Of a DNA stretch of 64,000 nt, positions 8,823-18,615 are shown one piece after another. Location of the stretch: the NCBI RefSeq assembly GCF_009729035.1, contig NZ_CP045483.1:1758001-1822000 (forward strand), written 5' to 3'. The notes beneath the pieces were generated by a model. It had not been told where the DNA came from. It ran no database searches and saw nothing but the letters and a program-made list of their open reading frames with translations. Position 1 is the stretch's first letter, and each line of letters starts with the position of its first letter. A program made the translations under genes and the position numbers. Source of the stretch: Stygiolobus azoricus. Its GTDB lineage: Archaea; Thermoproteota; Thermoprotei_A; Sulfolobales; Sulfolobaceae.

Positions 8823-9957
8823 CGGTTTCTCCTCTTTTATATGTTTTACCTCTAGTTAATATACCAAAAGCGTTTGCCTTAGCAAGTTCACTATAAAGAC
8901 CTGTACCCCACCTCAATGGCTTTGCATATACTCCCTCAGTTCTGAATAAGAAGACGGAATCCATCTTGTGCTTTACGCTTATATCCTGATCAAGGAAATA
9001 GTAGGAGAATTTCCTCACTTCTTTTCCTATCATTCTCGATAATATATGTAAACCGTGCTCGTGGAATACTGTGATTGCAGAAACCACTTGCCCAGGAAGG
9101 TTAATTACTGGAATGTCTCCTATCACACCTACACCTCCTCTTTTTATTACGTTTACAGCAACTCCTTCAAATAACAATGAACCCATCTCCCTTATTACTT
9201 TCTTTGAGTAGTCCTTGTCTCCCATTGAAGACCCGCCAATGAGGACTATATAGCTGCATTCCTCCGAGAGTTTTTTCATAGCGTTAATGATCTCTTCTTT
9301 ATTGTCCTTGATGACACCAAAGTACTTACTTTCTCCGAATTTCCCTAATAAGTACAGAAGAATAGGTGAAATAGAATCAGGGATCTTTCCATTTTCATAA
9401 TAAGGTACTATCTCGTCTCCTGATGCTATGACACAACTTTTCACATTTACTACATTTATTTCTCTGATCCCTTGTATTGTTAGAATTCCTAGATGGTAAG
9501 GAGTTAAAATTTCTCCCTTACTTATTATAAGGCTCCCTTCCGATATGTCTTCTCCAACAAATTTAATGTCCTTTCCTTCGAACACTTCCTCTACAAACTT
9601 GACCCTTTCGCCCATTATTTTACTAGCTTCGATTCTTGCTACTGCGTCTGCACCTTTCGGTATGGGGGAACCGGTAGTTACATAATACGCTTCTCCTTCT
9701 TTCAGTTCTGGAATTTCAGAAGAGGAGGGGTGAAGTGAGCCTACGATTTTTAGTTCTCCATATTTCTTGTAGTCGCTAACTCTAAATGCAAAACCATCCA
9801 TGGCAGAGAGGTTTGTATCCGGTATATTCTTAATTGCATATACGTCTTCACCTACTACCTCGCCTACGGCATCATATATGCTTTTTCTCTTAGTAGGAGC
9901 TTTTCTGAAGTCAGTATTATCTATAAGCTTTCTCGCTTCGCTTAACGGTATTAGCAT
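8797..9957 (-). CDS. moeA: Molybdopterin molybdenumtransferase (MoeA)
   Basis: 386 aa; inserts molybdate or tungstate into adenylylated molybdopterin. Visible motifs are DTNLSAMDGFAF in the N-terminal domain, VTTGSPIPKGADAVARIE, the MPT-binding VLIGGSSMGDKDY, and NLPGQVVSAITVFH. Length and domain order match stand-alone archaeal MoeA proteins without the C-terminal PBP-like fusion. It is transcribed divergently from mobB with 39 bp between the starts, so a shared promoter region is likely. Confidence 0.92.
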   Translation of the reverse strand: MLIPLSEARKLIDNTDFRKAPTKRKSIYDAVGEVVGEDVYAIKNIPDTNLSAMDGFAFRVSDYKKYGELKIVGSLHPSSSEIPELKEGEAYYVTTGSPIPKGADAVARIEASKIMGERVKFVEEVFEGKDIKFVGEDISEGSLIISKGEILTPYHLGILTIQGIREINVVNVKSCVIASGDEIVPYYENGKIPDSISPILLYLLGKFGESKYFGVIKDNKEEIINAMKKLSEECSYIVLIGGSSMGDKDYSKKVIREMGSLLFEGVAVNVIKRGGVGVIGDIPVINLPGQVVSAITVFHEHGLHILSRMIGKEVRKFSYYFLDQDISVKHKMDSVFLFRTEGVYAKPLRWGTGLYSELAKANAFGILTRGKTYKRGETVELQQFLI

Positions 9958-9996
9958 TTATTTTAAAATATGATTGGTTGAAAATAAAAGTTAATT

Positions 9997-10515
9997 ATGA
10001 ATAAATGCATAATTCAGGTAATAGGAAAGAAGGACTCAGGTAAGACTCTAACGATAGAAAAAGCAGTTAAGGAATTAAAGAGCCTTGGGTTCTCTATTGC
10101 TGTAATTAAGCATTCTCACCACGAGATCGATCTTCAAGGCAAAGACACTTTCAGGTTTTGGGAGGCAGGATCTGATTATGTGGTATTTCTTAACCAAAAA
10201 GGCATAATAATGGGCAGGTTCAGCGTTAAGGATATATTAGAAATAATCCCCGCGGATGTCATCTTAATTGAGGGTTATAAGGATGAACAGTTTGGTAGAC
10301 TCTTTGAGATCACCAAACCGGAGGAATCCGATCTTATTTCACGAAAAATAATTGATTACGTTAAAGAATGCACTACCAAAAGTTATACTCATCGGTATAA
10401 ATTGGTAGGCGACAGTGGAAAGGAACTCGACTTTAAGGATCCGCGTGTATTAACGTTATATAATTTAATGAGAAGCTTAAACTTAAGTGAAGTTAGGATT
10501 GATAAAGGGTCATGA
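9997..10515 (+). CDS. mobB: Molybdopterin-guanine dinucleotide biosynthesis adaptor (MobB)
   Basis: 172-aa P-loop GTPase. The Walker A motif GKKDSGKT lies at about residues 10-17, followed by KHSHHEIDLQGKDTFRFWEAGSD, a MobB hallmark, and ADVILIEGYKD as a Walker B-like motif. MobB assists MobA in making the dinucleotide form of the Mo/W cofactor. It lies divergent to moeA-mobA and overlaps the next CBS gene by 29 bp. Confidence 0.88.
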   Translation: MNKCIIQVIGKKDSGKTLTIEKAVKELKSLGFSIAVIKHSHHEIDLQGKDTFRFWEAGSDYVVFLNQKGIIMGRFSVKDILEIIPADVILIEGYKDEQFGRLFEITKPEESDLISRKIIDYVKECTTKSYTHRYKLVGDSGKELDFKDPRVLTLYNLMRSLNLSEVRIDKGS

Positions 10516-11209
10516 TGTAATAGCGATAACAGAGGAGTCATATATTACAGATGCCATATTTTTTATGAACACAAACAGGATAAGAAGGATTGCTGTGCTA
10601 CGGGATAGGGAGATAATAGGTCTGTTCACAGTAGAGGAAGCGTTATACCACATCTTATATAATGAGGCAGATGAGAGGCTTAAGGAGGCAAGGCTTAAAC
10701 CTGTCATAAAGTCTAACCCATCGTTAAGTGAGATAATTAGGGACATGCTAAGTAACAAAGTAGATGCAGTATTTATAGAAGGAGATGGTGGGCTAAAGAT
10801 CGTTACATATAAGGACGTAATAAAAGAGGTAAAGTGGGATAACGCACATGATAGTATATCTTCAATATCTAAACAAGCTATCGTAGTACCCCCTTATGCT
10901 AGGATCAGGACAGCAGCTAGTGTTATGATAAATAACGGAATTAGGCATGTTCCCGTATACGAGGGGGATTTGTATGGGATAGTATCTGCAAGGGATATTG
11001 TGTACGGTTATCCGGAACTGGACTTAAATAGTGATGTAAGTAAGATTATGATCCCTGAAGTTTACAATGTCTCGGGAAATACGCCAATTAATGTTGTAGT
11101 TAAGGATTTATTAAGACTAAATATAGGTAGTGCTATTGTGAATAAAAGAGAGATCGTAACTTTAAAAGATCTAATAGAATATGCCTCAAGAAATTTAATA
11201 AAGGAATAA
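10487..11209 (+). CDS. CBS-domain protein (two Bateman modules)
   Basis: 240 aa made of tandem CBS motifs; typical stretches are TDAIFFMNTNRIRRIAVL, RTAASVMINNGIRHVPVY and the junction LYGIVSARDIVYGYPE. Such modules bind adenine nucleotides or SAM and act as sensors. The GTG start at 10487 lies within the end of mobB, so the gene is translationally coupled to a cofactor gene. The regulated partner is not visible. Confidence 0.8.
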   Translation: MKLGLIKGHDVIAITEESYITDAIFFMNTNRIRRIAVLRDREIIGLFTVEEALYHILYNEADERLKEARLKPVIKSNPSLSEIIRDMLSNKVDAVFIEGDGGLKIVTYKDVIKEVKWDNAHDSISSISKQAIVVPPYARIRTAASVMINNGIRHVPVYEGDLYGIVSARDIVYGYPELDLNSDVSKIMIPEVYNVSGNTPINVVVKDLLRLNIGSAIVNKREIVTLKDLIEYASRNLIKE

Positions 11210-11223
11210 AGGTTAATTAGATT

Positions 11224-11925
11224 ATGCTTAATCTTTTTCGCTGTCCTATTGACGGCTCACGCTTTAAGGACAAATGGATTTGTGAGAACGGTCATTCGTT
11301 TACGGAAATAGATGGGATAATAGACTTCATGAATGACGAAAAAGTCGAGAACCCTGACATATTAGAGAAAGTAGCAGGGGTTTATGAGCAATTATGGGCT
11401 CCTATTGGTATGTTTTTAACTTCTGGTGGGAAGACATACTCGTCTATAATGAGAAGCACAGGAGAATATGTATCAGGAAATCTTGTAATTGATATAGGAA
11501 CTGGTACTGGAAAATTATTCGACTATACTAAATGCGAAGTATGTATTGGAATAGATATTTCGACTAAATTTCTGAGAATTCTGAAGAGAAAAAGAAGTAA
11601 TGTAATAGCAGTTAGAGCTAATGCAAATAGATTACCCTTTAATAACGAGATAGCTGACGGCATATCGGCTATGTTTGTCTTGCATATGATCCCTTCGAAA
11701 GCCGTAGTGTTAAATGAAATTTTCAGAGTGTTAAAGGGAAAAGGTAAGTTTGTCTCATCTGTATTGACTAATAATAATTCGTTCAGTAGGTTTCTTGCAA
11801 AATGGTGGAAATTAGAACTGTTTTCAGTAGACTATTATGTCAAATTATTAAAGGAGGTAGGATTTGAAAAAATAGAATATCAGAAAATCGGTGCTTGGAC
11901 TTTATTTAAATGTGCCAAGCCTTAA
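11224..11925 (+). CDS. SAM-dependent methyltransferase with N-terminal zinc-ribbon-like segment
   Basis: 233 aa. Residues 6-21 carry a CPIDGSRFKDKWICENGH pattern resembling the zinc-binding N-terminus of RlmA-type and Trm112-like methyltransferases. The catalytic domain has VIDIGTGTGK (motif I), CIGIDIS (motif II) and ADGISAMFVLHMI (motif IV), the Methyltransf_11 layout. Substrate is unknown; RNA or a small molecule are both possible. The last 20 bp overlap a convergent membrane-protein gene. Confidence 0.78.
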   Translation: MLNLFRCPIDGSRFKDKWICENGHSFTEIDGIIDFMNDEKVENPDILEKVAGVYEQLWAPIGMFLTSGGKTYSSIMRSTGEYVSGNLVIDIGTGTGKLFDYTKCEVCIGIDISTKFLRILKRKRSNVIAVRANANRLPFNNEIADGISAMFVLHMIPSKAVVLNEIFRVLKGKGKFVSSVLTNNNSFSRFLAKWWKLELFSVDYYVKLLKEVGFEKIEYQKIGAWTLFKCAKP

Positions 11926-12316
11926 ATAGGCTCAGGGAGTACAGTAGAAAACTTACACCGTTTAGAGCATTGAGCATTATTAAGATAGGACTTGTATATA
12001 GGAGAGAGTAAGCTAATACATATATTCCGAATGTTAGGAAGAACAGAAATATCGCAATATTGGTAAATGAGGAGAACTCTCCAGACCCCGTCATTAGAGA
12101 GAAAAGTTTTGTACTACCTGTTATAGAGTAAAATAACCTTTCTATACCAAAAAACAGCCCTAAAAAGTAAAACGGATAAGGATTTAACGTATATAGAACC
12201 TCCGTAAACGAGACGTGAACTTTTATAATTAACACTAGCGATGTAATGAACATTAATGTGCCAATGAGGAGATTTAATCCTCTTTTAGTTATTCTGTCAA
12301 TTGTTGGATTGGCCAT
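11906..12316 (-). CDS. Small integral membrane protein, unknown function
   Basis: 136 aa with four predicted transmembrane helices (about residues 14-31, 42-58, 84-104 and 108-130) and short loops. No catalytic motif is recognised. The start overlaps the 3' end of the upstream gene at 12289-12717 by 28 bp, indicating a two-gene operon of uncharacterised proteins. Confidence 0.7.
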   Translation of the reverse strand: MANPTIDRITKRGLNLLIGTLMFITSLVLIIKVHVSFTEVLYTLNPYPFYFLGLFFGIERLFYSITGSTKLFSLMTGSGEFSSFTNIAIFLFFLTFGIYVLAYSLLYTSPILIMLNALNGVSFLLYSLSLFKAWHI

Positions 12317-12717
12317 GCTAATAACCCCACCGGTGTTTGACCTAACTCGATATCCAGTAACTCACCTAAAAATATTCCCCCTAAAGTTCCTAGAATTAAT
12401 CCTGCAATACCAGCTAATTGATAACCTAATAACGCACCTAAACTCCCACCAGCTACTTTGCCTAAATACTGGTCTTCTATTTTGTATATTTTAGCGAAGT
12501 CATAGCCACCGCTCTTTCCTTCCTTTGATAATAAATAAGCAAAATCCATAATTGCTTCTTTCACTTCATTTATATCATTACTTCTATAGACAGCTGTATA
12601 TTCTTCAATTCCTCTATCCCTCTTAAAGTAAATTGGAATAAATCCAGATTTTGAAAGTGTTTTCAATGAATTTGTAAATTTACCATTACTATTAACTTTA
12701 AAAATCACTTTATACAT
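12289..12717 (-). CDS. Hypothetical protein with glycine-zipper membrane hairpin
   Basis: 142 aa. Residues 1-80 form a soluble alpha/beta part, while residues 85-120 are very Gly-rich and hydrophobic (GKVAGGSLGALLGYQLAGIA, then GLILGTLGGIFLGELL), a glycine-zipper-like hairpin. I do not recognise the family. It heads a two-gene operon with the four-helix protein downstream. Confidence 0.68.
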   Translation of the reverse strand: MYKVIFKVNSNGKFTNSLKTLSKSGFIPIYFKRDRGIEEYTAVYRSNDINEVKEAIMDFAYLLSKEGKSGGYDFAKIYKIEDQYLGKVAGGSLGALLGYQLAGIAGLILGTLGGIFLGELLDIELGQTPVGLLAWPIQQLTE

Positions 12718-12828
12718 ATACTGTATTCTACGTTTAGTAGTAAATATTTTTTCATCCCCGTTTCATTGGTACGAAAATAAAACCTTAACCTTTAATTCTT
12801 GTTATTACAAACTTAACTATGGATAGTT

Positions 12829-13086
12829 ATGGAGACAAATGAAGAGAAGAAAAAATACTATGCTGTTACTGAGATCGAATCGGTGGAAGTTCCCTCTAAA
12901 TTTAGCAGTAGCAGATATCATGAGCACATTTCATCAGCTATTGATGAGGCTTTAAAAAAGACTGTGGACTATCTAAAAGCTGAGGGTTATGAAGGTAAGT
13001 TCAGTGCAAATATCAACGTATTCGTTAGAGAGGACAAATCAGTAAGGTTAATACAAACAGTCAAGACAAAATTAATAGTGAAATAA
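12829..13086 (+). CDS. Hypothetical 85-aa protein coupled to the DtxR-type regulator
   Basis: A charged 85-aa protein ([20 protein letters not shown]...) with likely mixed alpha/beta structure and no known motif. Its TAA stop overlaps the ATG of the next gene (TAATG), so both are expressed together. Its family is not recognised; co-transcription with a metal-dependent regulator is the only functional hint. Confidence 0.68.
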   Translation: METNEEKKKYYAVTEIESVEVPSKFSSSRYHEHISSAIDEALKKTVDYLKAEGYEGKFSANINVFVREDKSVRLIQTVKTKLIVK

Positions 13087-13748
13087 TGGAAACCGAGGAA
13101 TTATCGGAACCTCTGGAAAATTATCTGAAAGAAATTTATGAGCTTGAGGAATTGAGAGGCTACGCTAGAGTCTCCGACCTGATCACTATTTTTCGGATTT
13201 CCCCCGGGACTATAAGTAAAGCTTTGAATAGGCTGGAAAAACTAGGATTAATCATCAGAAAAGATAAGAAAATTTTACTTTCAGACGATGGAAAAAGAAT
13301 AGCTGAAAGGCTCATCAAAGCTCATAGGCTTTCAGAGAGACTCCTCACTGACATTTTAGGTTTGGACTGGATAAGAGCTCACCAAATAGCTCACAGGCTC
13401 GAACATATATGGCCTGACGATGTGTTGGAGAAAATAGATTCAGTATTAAACTATCCCAAGACATGTCCTCACGGACATCCGATACCAGGAAGAGGAGTTA
13501 TAAAAGGAGAGATAATGACTAATATTAAACCAGGAGAGGTAGTTGAGGTTCTAATGATCGTTAAGGAGGAAGAATGGATTCTAGCTAAAGCTAGTGAAGT
13601 AGGTCTTCTTCCTGGCAGTAGGTTCAGAATTGTAGAAAAGAAAGATAATGGTGATATAGTCTTAGAGGATATGAGCGGAAAAAAGTACGAGATACCTAAA
13701 GTTCTAGCTGAACAAGTGATGGTAAATGGAAAGCCTAACGGAGCTTGA
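13086..13748 (+). CDS. DtxR/MntR-family metal-dependent transcriptional repressor
   Basis: 220 aa with the full three-part DtxR build. Residues 1-70 form a winged helix ([29 protein letters not shown]). Residues 75-140 form the metal-binding dimerisation domain, with [17 protein letters not shown] and CPHGHPIPG supplying His/Cys/Glu ligands. Residues 145-220 are an SH3/FeoA-like domain. Members sense Fe(II) or Mn(II) and repress uptake genes. A plausible target in this window is the Nramp gene at 38891-40096 with its twin palindromes, but this is inference. Confidence 0.88.
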   Translation: METEELSEPLENYLKEIYELEELRGYARVSDLITIFRISPGTISKALNRLEKLGLIIRKDKKILLSDDGKRIAERLIKAHRLSERLLTDILGLDWIRAHQIAHRLEHIWPDDVLEKIDSVLNYPKTCPHGHPIPGRGVIKGEIMTNIKPGEVVEVLMIVKEEEWILAKASEVGLLPGSRFRIVEKKDNGDIVLEDMSGKKYEIPKVLAEQVMVNGKPNGA

Positions 13749-14070
13749 AAAGAAGATATTAGTTCATATTTATAAATACGGCCCAGATAACCCTTGGTAT
13801 ATGGCTAGAAGACTGCTAGGAGAGTCGGGATGGGCACCTAAATATAACGAAGACGAGATCGAGAAAGCCTGTAAAGACCTAGAGGACAAAGGTTTATTAC
13901 AGAGATTTCAAGGGGCACTTAAGAGAAGCGTAACATCCTCGGTTAAACCTTGGCTTAAAGTAAAAGCTAAGGAGTTGGATCATAAGCCTAAAGGGATATA
14001 TTACGACTTAACTAAAAAGGGAAAGAAACTAGCGTCTGAGCTATATAAGGACTACTTTAAGAAGGATTAG
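13726..14070 (+). CDS. Winged-helix DNA-binding protein
   Basis: 114 aa: [28 protein letters not shown], then [19 protein letters not shown] and [18 protein letters not shown], an HTH followed by a wing as in PadR/MarR-like regulators. The start overlaps the DtxR-type gene by 23 bp, so it is part of the same operon. The binding target is unknown. Conserved Trp residues in the N-terminal helices ([14 protein letters not shown]) are unusual for PadR proteins. Confidence 0.7.
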   Translation: MESLTELEKKILVHIYKYGPDNPWYMARRLLGESGWAPKYNEDEIEKACKDLEDKGLLQRFQGALKRSVTSSVKPWLKVKAKELDHKPKGIYYDLTKKGKKLASELYKDYFKKD

Positions 14071-14072
14071 AA

Positions 14073-15284
14073 ATGTTTTTGGACAGTAAAGTGAAAGAAA
14101 TTGTGAAAAGAATACTTGATTATAGTGACTCTTATAAGGCTTTATCAAGCAAGGTAAGAATTTCCAACGGGGAAATAAACGTAGAAGGTCACTCTTTTAG
14201 AACTCAAAAGCCTCTTCTCGTGGCTGTTGGTAAGTCTGCCTTAAAAGTGACAAGATTTTTCCTCGATAAAATGAAAATAGAAAACGGTATTGTAATTACA
14301 CCGAAAGGTCACACTAACGTCAAACTACCCTTAGAGGTGTTAGAATCCTCGCACCCGGATATTACAGAGAGTAGTTACGAAGCGGGTAAAAAAGTCATCA
14401 ATTTGTTACTTAAGGAAGATTATGACTTGTTGATTTTCCTTATCTCTGGTGGAGCTTCAGCTCTAATGGAGTATTCAGATATTTCTTTAAATTATCTTAA
14501 AGAAATTAATAAGGCTCTGGTTACATCGGGTTTAAGTATTGAAGAAATAAATATTGTAAGGAAACATCTTTCTCTCATTAAAGGTGGTTGGTTAGCACAG
14601 TACTCAAAATCTCCTATTTTAACGTTGGTTGTCAGTGACGTACCTGGAGGTGATCTTTCGAGCGTGGGCAGTGGGCCTACAATTTTAGACTTCTCTACAA
14701 AAGAGGAGGCAGAGAGGATTATGAAAGATATAGGCTTAGAAAAATATGCGGGGTTTCTGAAAGAGACACCGAAGACGTTAAAAGTAAAAAGCTACATCTT
14801 TAAGATTCTCGACATCGAAACTGTGTTAACTAGATTAAAGTCTGATATAGAGAATTCAGAGATATTAAGTAGCGAAGTGAGAGGTGATGCGTATTCGTTT
14901 GGTGTTCAATTAGCAGGTATAGCGAATACTCAGTTCAGGGTTTCGAAAGGAAGAAAAGTCCTGTTATTTGGAGGCGAACCCGACGTAAAGATAACCGGGA
15001 AATATGGAAAAGGAGGAAGAAATGGTGAAGTTTGCTTGGGCTTTCTTAAATATATTAAAGCTAATGCAAGGCTTTATGCCATCGCCACTGACGGTATTGA
15101 TGGAAATAGTGAATATGCAGGTTGTTATATGAATAACGAGCTAAAAATTAGTAGTGTAGATATCCATAATGCGTTAATAAACCATTCGTCCTATGAACTT
15201 CTTGAGAAATACGGTGTCACAATAAAAACTGGTTTTACGGGAGACAATGTTAACAATGTGTATATATTGGAAATAGGAGAGTAA
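14073..15284 (+). CDS. garK: Glycerate 2-kinase (MOFRL family)
   Basis: 403 aa; phosphorylates D-glycerate to 2-phosphoglycerate in the non-phosphorylative branch of the archaeal Entner-Doudoroff pathway. The family is shown by LISGGASALME, VVSDVPGGDLSSVGSGPT and the C-terminal MOFRL domain LFGGEPDVKITGKYGKGGRN with ATDGIDGNSEYAG. Length is typical. It follows the winged-helix gene by 2 bp and ends the operon that begins at 12829. The symbol is approximate because this is the class II (MOFRL) type. Confidence 0.88.
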   Translation: MFLDSKVKEIVKRILDYSDSYKALSSKVRISNGEINVEGHSFRTQKPLLVAVGKSALKVTRFFLDKMKIENGIVITPKGHTNVKLPLEVLESSHPDITESSYEAGKKVINLLLKEDYDLLIFLISGGASALMEYSDISLNYLKEINKALVTSGLSIEEINIVRKHLSLIKGGWLAQYSKSPILTLVVSDVPGGDLSSVGSGPTILDFSTKEEAERIMKDIGLEKYAGFLKETPKTLKVKSYIFKILDIETVLTRLKSDIENSEILSSEVRGDAYSFGVQLAGIANTQFRVSKGRKVLLFGGEPDVKITGKYGKGGRNGEVCLGFLKYIKANARLYAIATDGIDGNSEYAGCYMNNELKISSVDIHNALINHSSYELLEKYGVTIKTGFTGDNVNNVYILEIGE

Positions 15285-15520
15285 ACTCAACCTAATCAAA
15301 ATAGAAGTTTTAACATAATTTCTACTTAATCTTTATTCGTCAGATAAGTAATATTTACCTCTGTGCTTTTTAAATCAACAGACTTTAACTACACTTTATC
15401 TATTAAAGATTTCAATTTCGACAAAGATTCAAAAAATGTTAATTATTCTTTATTTACTTTATAATATTTAACCTTTTCTCAAAGTAATATTTATTAACGG
15501 GAATATATCTATTTGGTAAT

Positions 15521-16699
15521 ATGAATAAACGTACAAAAATCTTTAAGGCAATATCTTCCTATATAATAATAGCAATAGTTGTTATAGCAGTAATAGTAAT
15601 AGCAGGTGTTCTATTACTATATCATCCATCTAGCAGTTCTAGTATCTCTTCAACATCATCAATGTCATCTACGTATTCTTCTTTGATGACCACCAGTTCA
15701 ACCTCCTCTAGTTCATCGGTTACAACACCTCCATCAGCTAATAATACTGTAGTAGTTTATGTTGCTGGTGCCTATTTATCGATATTTAAATATTTAGCTC
15801 AACAATTTGAGAAGCAATACGGTATTCCAGTTGATATTAACCCCGGTGGTTCTTTTGGACTAGCGGCTGAGATTGCACATGGAGCTCCTGCAGATGTCTT
15901 TGTTCCGGTAGCTTATATTCAGGCTGTTGAGTTAGAAGGGCAGAACAACCCAGGTTGGGCAATTGCCTTTATATCAGACCAGATGGCTTTAGTATATTCT
16001 AACTACACTACGATGAACCCATATTGGAACCAGCTATACAGTAACTATACAATGGCAATGAAGACTAACAGTACTAAGTACTGGTATAACTTCTTCTATC
16101 TACTAACTACTAAGTTTAGTCTAGGTATATCCAACCCTAGCTCGGATCCAGAGGGATTATACGGTTATCTGATCCTAAAAATGGCTGGCTACCTCTATGC
16201 AAATAAGTCCTTTGATTACTTTATACACTTAGCTAATGAAAGTAATGTAATTCATAGTGCACTTACTACTGCTGACTTTGTAGCCCCATTAAAGGCTGGA
16301 GAACTCGACTTTGTCTTCTCCTATAAGTCCTATGCAATATCTCAACACCTAGACTATTTGCAATTACCACCATGGCTAAGTTTCGGTTATTATCCTAATG
16401 AGACAAGCTGGTATAGCTTCTTCTTCTATAAAATAACAGTAAACGGACAAACTCTAAAGATATACGGTAACCCAGTGTATTTGTATATAACCATACCGAA
16501 GAATGCACCAAACCAACAGTTGGCACTAAAGTTTATACAATTCGTGATTACAAATGTCAATGAGTTAGCGATGTTCGGCGTTACTCCTATAGTCCACCCA
16601 GTTTTGTTCTACGAATCACAGTCAGATGTACCACCACAAATTATGAATTTGTTGAATGAGGGAGTATTAACATATGGTGGTAACTTCACGGCTGTCTAA
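15521..16699 (+). CDS. wtpA: ABC transporter substrate-binding protein, molybdate/tungstate type (WtpA/ModA-like)
   Basis: 392 aa. An N-terminal membrane anchor (about residues 14-34) is followed by a Ser/Thr-rich linker (residues 37-70, the glycosylated stalk common in Sulfolobales binding proteins), then an oxyanion-binding domain: VVYVAGAYLSIFKYLAQQFE, NPGGSFGLAAEIAHGAPADVF. This layout matches class II tungstate/molybdate-binding proteins. It overlaps the permease gene by 26 bp. The link to the Mo cofactor genes about 6 kb upstream supports the substrate, but sulfate cannot be excluded. Confidence 0.78.
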   Translation: MNKRTKIFKAISSYIIIAIVVIAVIVIAGVLLLYHPSSSSSISSTSSMSSTYSSLMTTSSTSSSSSVTTPPSANNTVVVYVAGAYLSIFKYLAQQFEKQYGIPVDINPGGSFGLAAEIAHGAPADVFVPVAYIQAVELEGQNNPGWAIAFISDQMALVYSNYTTMNPYWNQLYSNYTMAMKTNSTKYWYNFFYLLTTKFSLGISNPSSDPEGLYGYLILKMAGYLYANKSFDYFIHLANESNVIHSALTTADFVAPLKAGELDFVFSYKSYAISQHLDYLQLPPWLSFGYYPNETSWYSFFFYKITVNGQTLKIYGNPVYLYITIPKNAPNQQLALKFIQFVITNVNELAMFGVTPIVHPVLFYESQSDVPPQIMNLLNEGVLTYGGNFTAV

Positions 16700-17477
16700 G
16701 GTAATATCTTTTTTTCTATCCATCCTTTTAGTAATCCCAATAATATATTTAGTAATTTACGGTTATGGACCTTTTTATGTTAGATCAGTAGCCTTTGGAA
16801 AGGAGTTAATAAGTGCTATAGAACTTTCCTATTTTTCCTCCGCTATCGCTATAGGCGTTATTATTTTCTTGTTTACACCATTGGCTTACTTTCTAGCCAG
16901 AAATAGAAACCCTATAATAGAAAGTATAGTAGATATCCCAGCTTCAATACCTCACCCGCTCGTGGGAATAGCCTTAGTATTCATAGATAGTCCCACTAAC
17001 ATAATAGGTAAATTCTTAACTTCTCATGGTATCAATTTCTACTACTCGTATCTCGGGCTTATCCTAGCCTTAATTATAGTCTCAGCTCCCGTGTATATCC
17101 GATCGATGCAGAGTTACTTCGAGGGCTTACCGTTATCATATGAGCAATACGCTATGAGTTTGGGTTACTCTGAACTCAGTGTTTACTTTAAAATGATCTT
17201 TCCTATGTCTGTTGGAGGAATAATCTCATCAGGACTGACTTCAATGGCTAGAGCGATAAGCGAATTCGGTTCTATTGCAATCATCGCTCCGTTCGTTCAA
17301 GGATGGATCTTTAACGGAGATTGTGTAGCCTCAGTATATATTTATAACGAGTATCAGACGTATTTTAATGCGTCTATAACTGCATCAGCGACTTTGATTC
17401 TCTTCTCCTTAATATTGTTAGCTGCAGCAAGAGTATCTAGGCTACTTCTCATTAAGAAGGGATACATTTATTACTAA
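16674..17477 (+). CDS. wtpB: ABC transporter permease (molybdate/tungstate, WtpB/ModB-like)
   Basis: 267 aa with about six transmembrane helices and the EAA-type cytoplasmic loop EQYAMSLGYSELSVYFKMIFPMSVGGI, which docks the ATPase. Its overlap with the binding-protein gene shows co-expression. No ABC ATPase gene follows or lies anywhere in the window, so the energising subunit must be encoded elsewhere or shared. Confidence 0.82.
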   Translation: MVVTSRLSKVISFFLSILLVIPIIYLVIYGYGPFYVRSVAFGKELISAIELSYFSSAIAIGVIIFLFTPLAYFLARNRNPIIESIVDIPASIPHPLVGIALVFIDSPTNIIGKFLTSHGINFYYSYLGLILALIIVSAPVYIRSMQSYFEGLPLSYEQYAMSLGYSELSVYFKMIFPMSVGGIISSGLTSMARAISEFGSIAIIAPFVQGWIFNGDCVASVYIYNEYQTYFNASITASATLILFSLILLAAARVSRLLLIKKGYIYY

Positions 17478-17547
17478 TTAACTTAATTTCATACTAAATG
17501 AAGAACCCAACCTTATCTGAACTAGTGATGAAAGGGTTGTTCAACGG

Positions 17548-17892
17548 ATGGCGATAAAGTTGATATGTAGAGAGATAGAATGTGTTGAAGGAGTAGTGAG
17601 AAGGATATTAGAGGAAAACGGTTATTCTCTTGATAATGTTAAGATTAACGTTTCCGATATGCCTTATAACGAGATAGTTAGATTTGACGGAAGTAATATA
17701 TATATTAACTCTGTGAAATTCAGAAGTTTCGCTACAGAAGTTGGAGGGGATTCTAAGCTTGTGTCAGCGTATCTAATAATAGTGTCGCTCTACGCCGTAA
17801 TAAATGACAAACAGAGAGTAAGAGAGTTAGTTAAAAAGGTATTTGGAGATGGATCTCTGGAATCTACTATTTTCAATTTGTTATTTAGCTAA
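17548..17892 (+). CDS. Hypothetical 114-aa protein
   Basis: A soluble alpha/beta protein (MAIKLICREIECVEGVVRRI...) with two Cys near the N-terminus and a C-terminal helical half. No family is recognised. It lies 70 bp after the permease gene and just before the convergent tpiA. It is not an ATPase: no Walker motifs are present. Confidence 0.62.
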   Translation: MAIKLICREIECVEGVVRRILEENGYSLDNVKINVSDMPYNEIVRFDGSNIYINSVKFRSFATEVGGDSKLVSAYLIIVSLYAVINDKQRVRELVKKVFGDGSLESTIFNLLFS

Positions 17893-17899
17893 CCCCCAG

Positions 17900-18592
17900 C
17901 TAAAATCCCCTCTTATCTATTGCTTTTAAGGCTTGAGACACCAAATCGCTTACAACCTTTTCTGGGTCTTTAGCTTTCATTACAGCACTTGCTACTCCTA
18001 TTCCATCAGCACCAAGCTCTATAGCCTTGTATACGTCTTCACCGCTCGTAATTCCAGCTCCCGCTATAAGGTAAACTCCCTTAACTTTCTTTATTTCGTC
18101 TACCGCCCTGGTAATAACTTCAGGTTTTGCTTTAGAGACAGCGATTCCGGTACCAATAAGTTCTGGTGGTTCGATGAGTATTGCGTCAGGGTTTAATATT
18201 CCCATAGAATGAACTAATTCGTATCTATCTACACAAACTACACTTTCCATTCCTAGTTTTCTCATCCTTATAATTGCATCATGGATTTCGTCTAATCTAA
18301 TTCTCCTTTCGCTGTGGTTTAGTAACGAGCCTTTCCCTCCAGCGTCCTTTACCATTTCAGGAAGAATTGATCCAGTTTTAGCACCGTGATCTAATCCATC
18401 GACATGCTGTGCGTATACTATTAGTTCAGTTTCTTTACTGAGTCTATATATCATTGTTGCTGGAACAGAAACTATTATAGGAACTCCATACTCCTTACTT
18501 ACCTTCTCGATCTTCTTAGAGATTTCCATCCCTTTTTCTCCGTAAGAATTCTCATACGCTTTGTAATTTATTAAAATAATTGGCGGTTTCAT
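17900..18592 (-). CDS. tpiA: Triosephosphate isomerase (archaeal type)
   Basis: Interconverts glyceraldehyde-3-phosphate and dihydroxyacetone phosphate. Catalytic residues are visible: Lys in ILINYKAY, His in LLNHSERR, Glu in [12 protein letters not shown]; phosphate-binding loops are [11 protein letters not shown] and [11 protein letters not shown]. At 230 aa it has the short archaeal tetramer-type length. The frame is open upstream to 18661, but the extra 23 residues lack family similarity, and the ATG at 18592 ([13 protein letters not shown]) is the natural start. Confidence 0.92.
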   Translation of the reverse strand: MKPPIILINYKAYENSYGEKGMEISKKIEKVSKEYGVPIIVSVPATMIYRLSKETELIVYAQHVDGLDHGAKTGSILPEMVKDAGGKGSLLNHSERRIRLDEIHDAIIRMRKLGMESVVCVDRYELVHSMGILNPDAILIEPPELIGTGIAVSKAKPEVITRAVDEIKKVKGVYLIAGAGITSGEDVYKAIELGADGIGVASAVMKAKDPEKVVSDLVSQALKAIDKRGF

Positions 18593-18615
18593 AACTTTAA
18601 ATAAAGGGATTAATA

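Noticed and set aside
17498-17557. 19-codon frame starting at ATG 17498 before the 114-aa gene
   Set aside because: Too short, overlaps the next start, and shows no Shine-Dalgarno or known leader-peptide feature.
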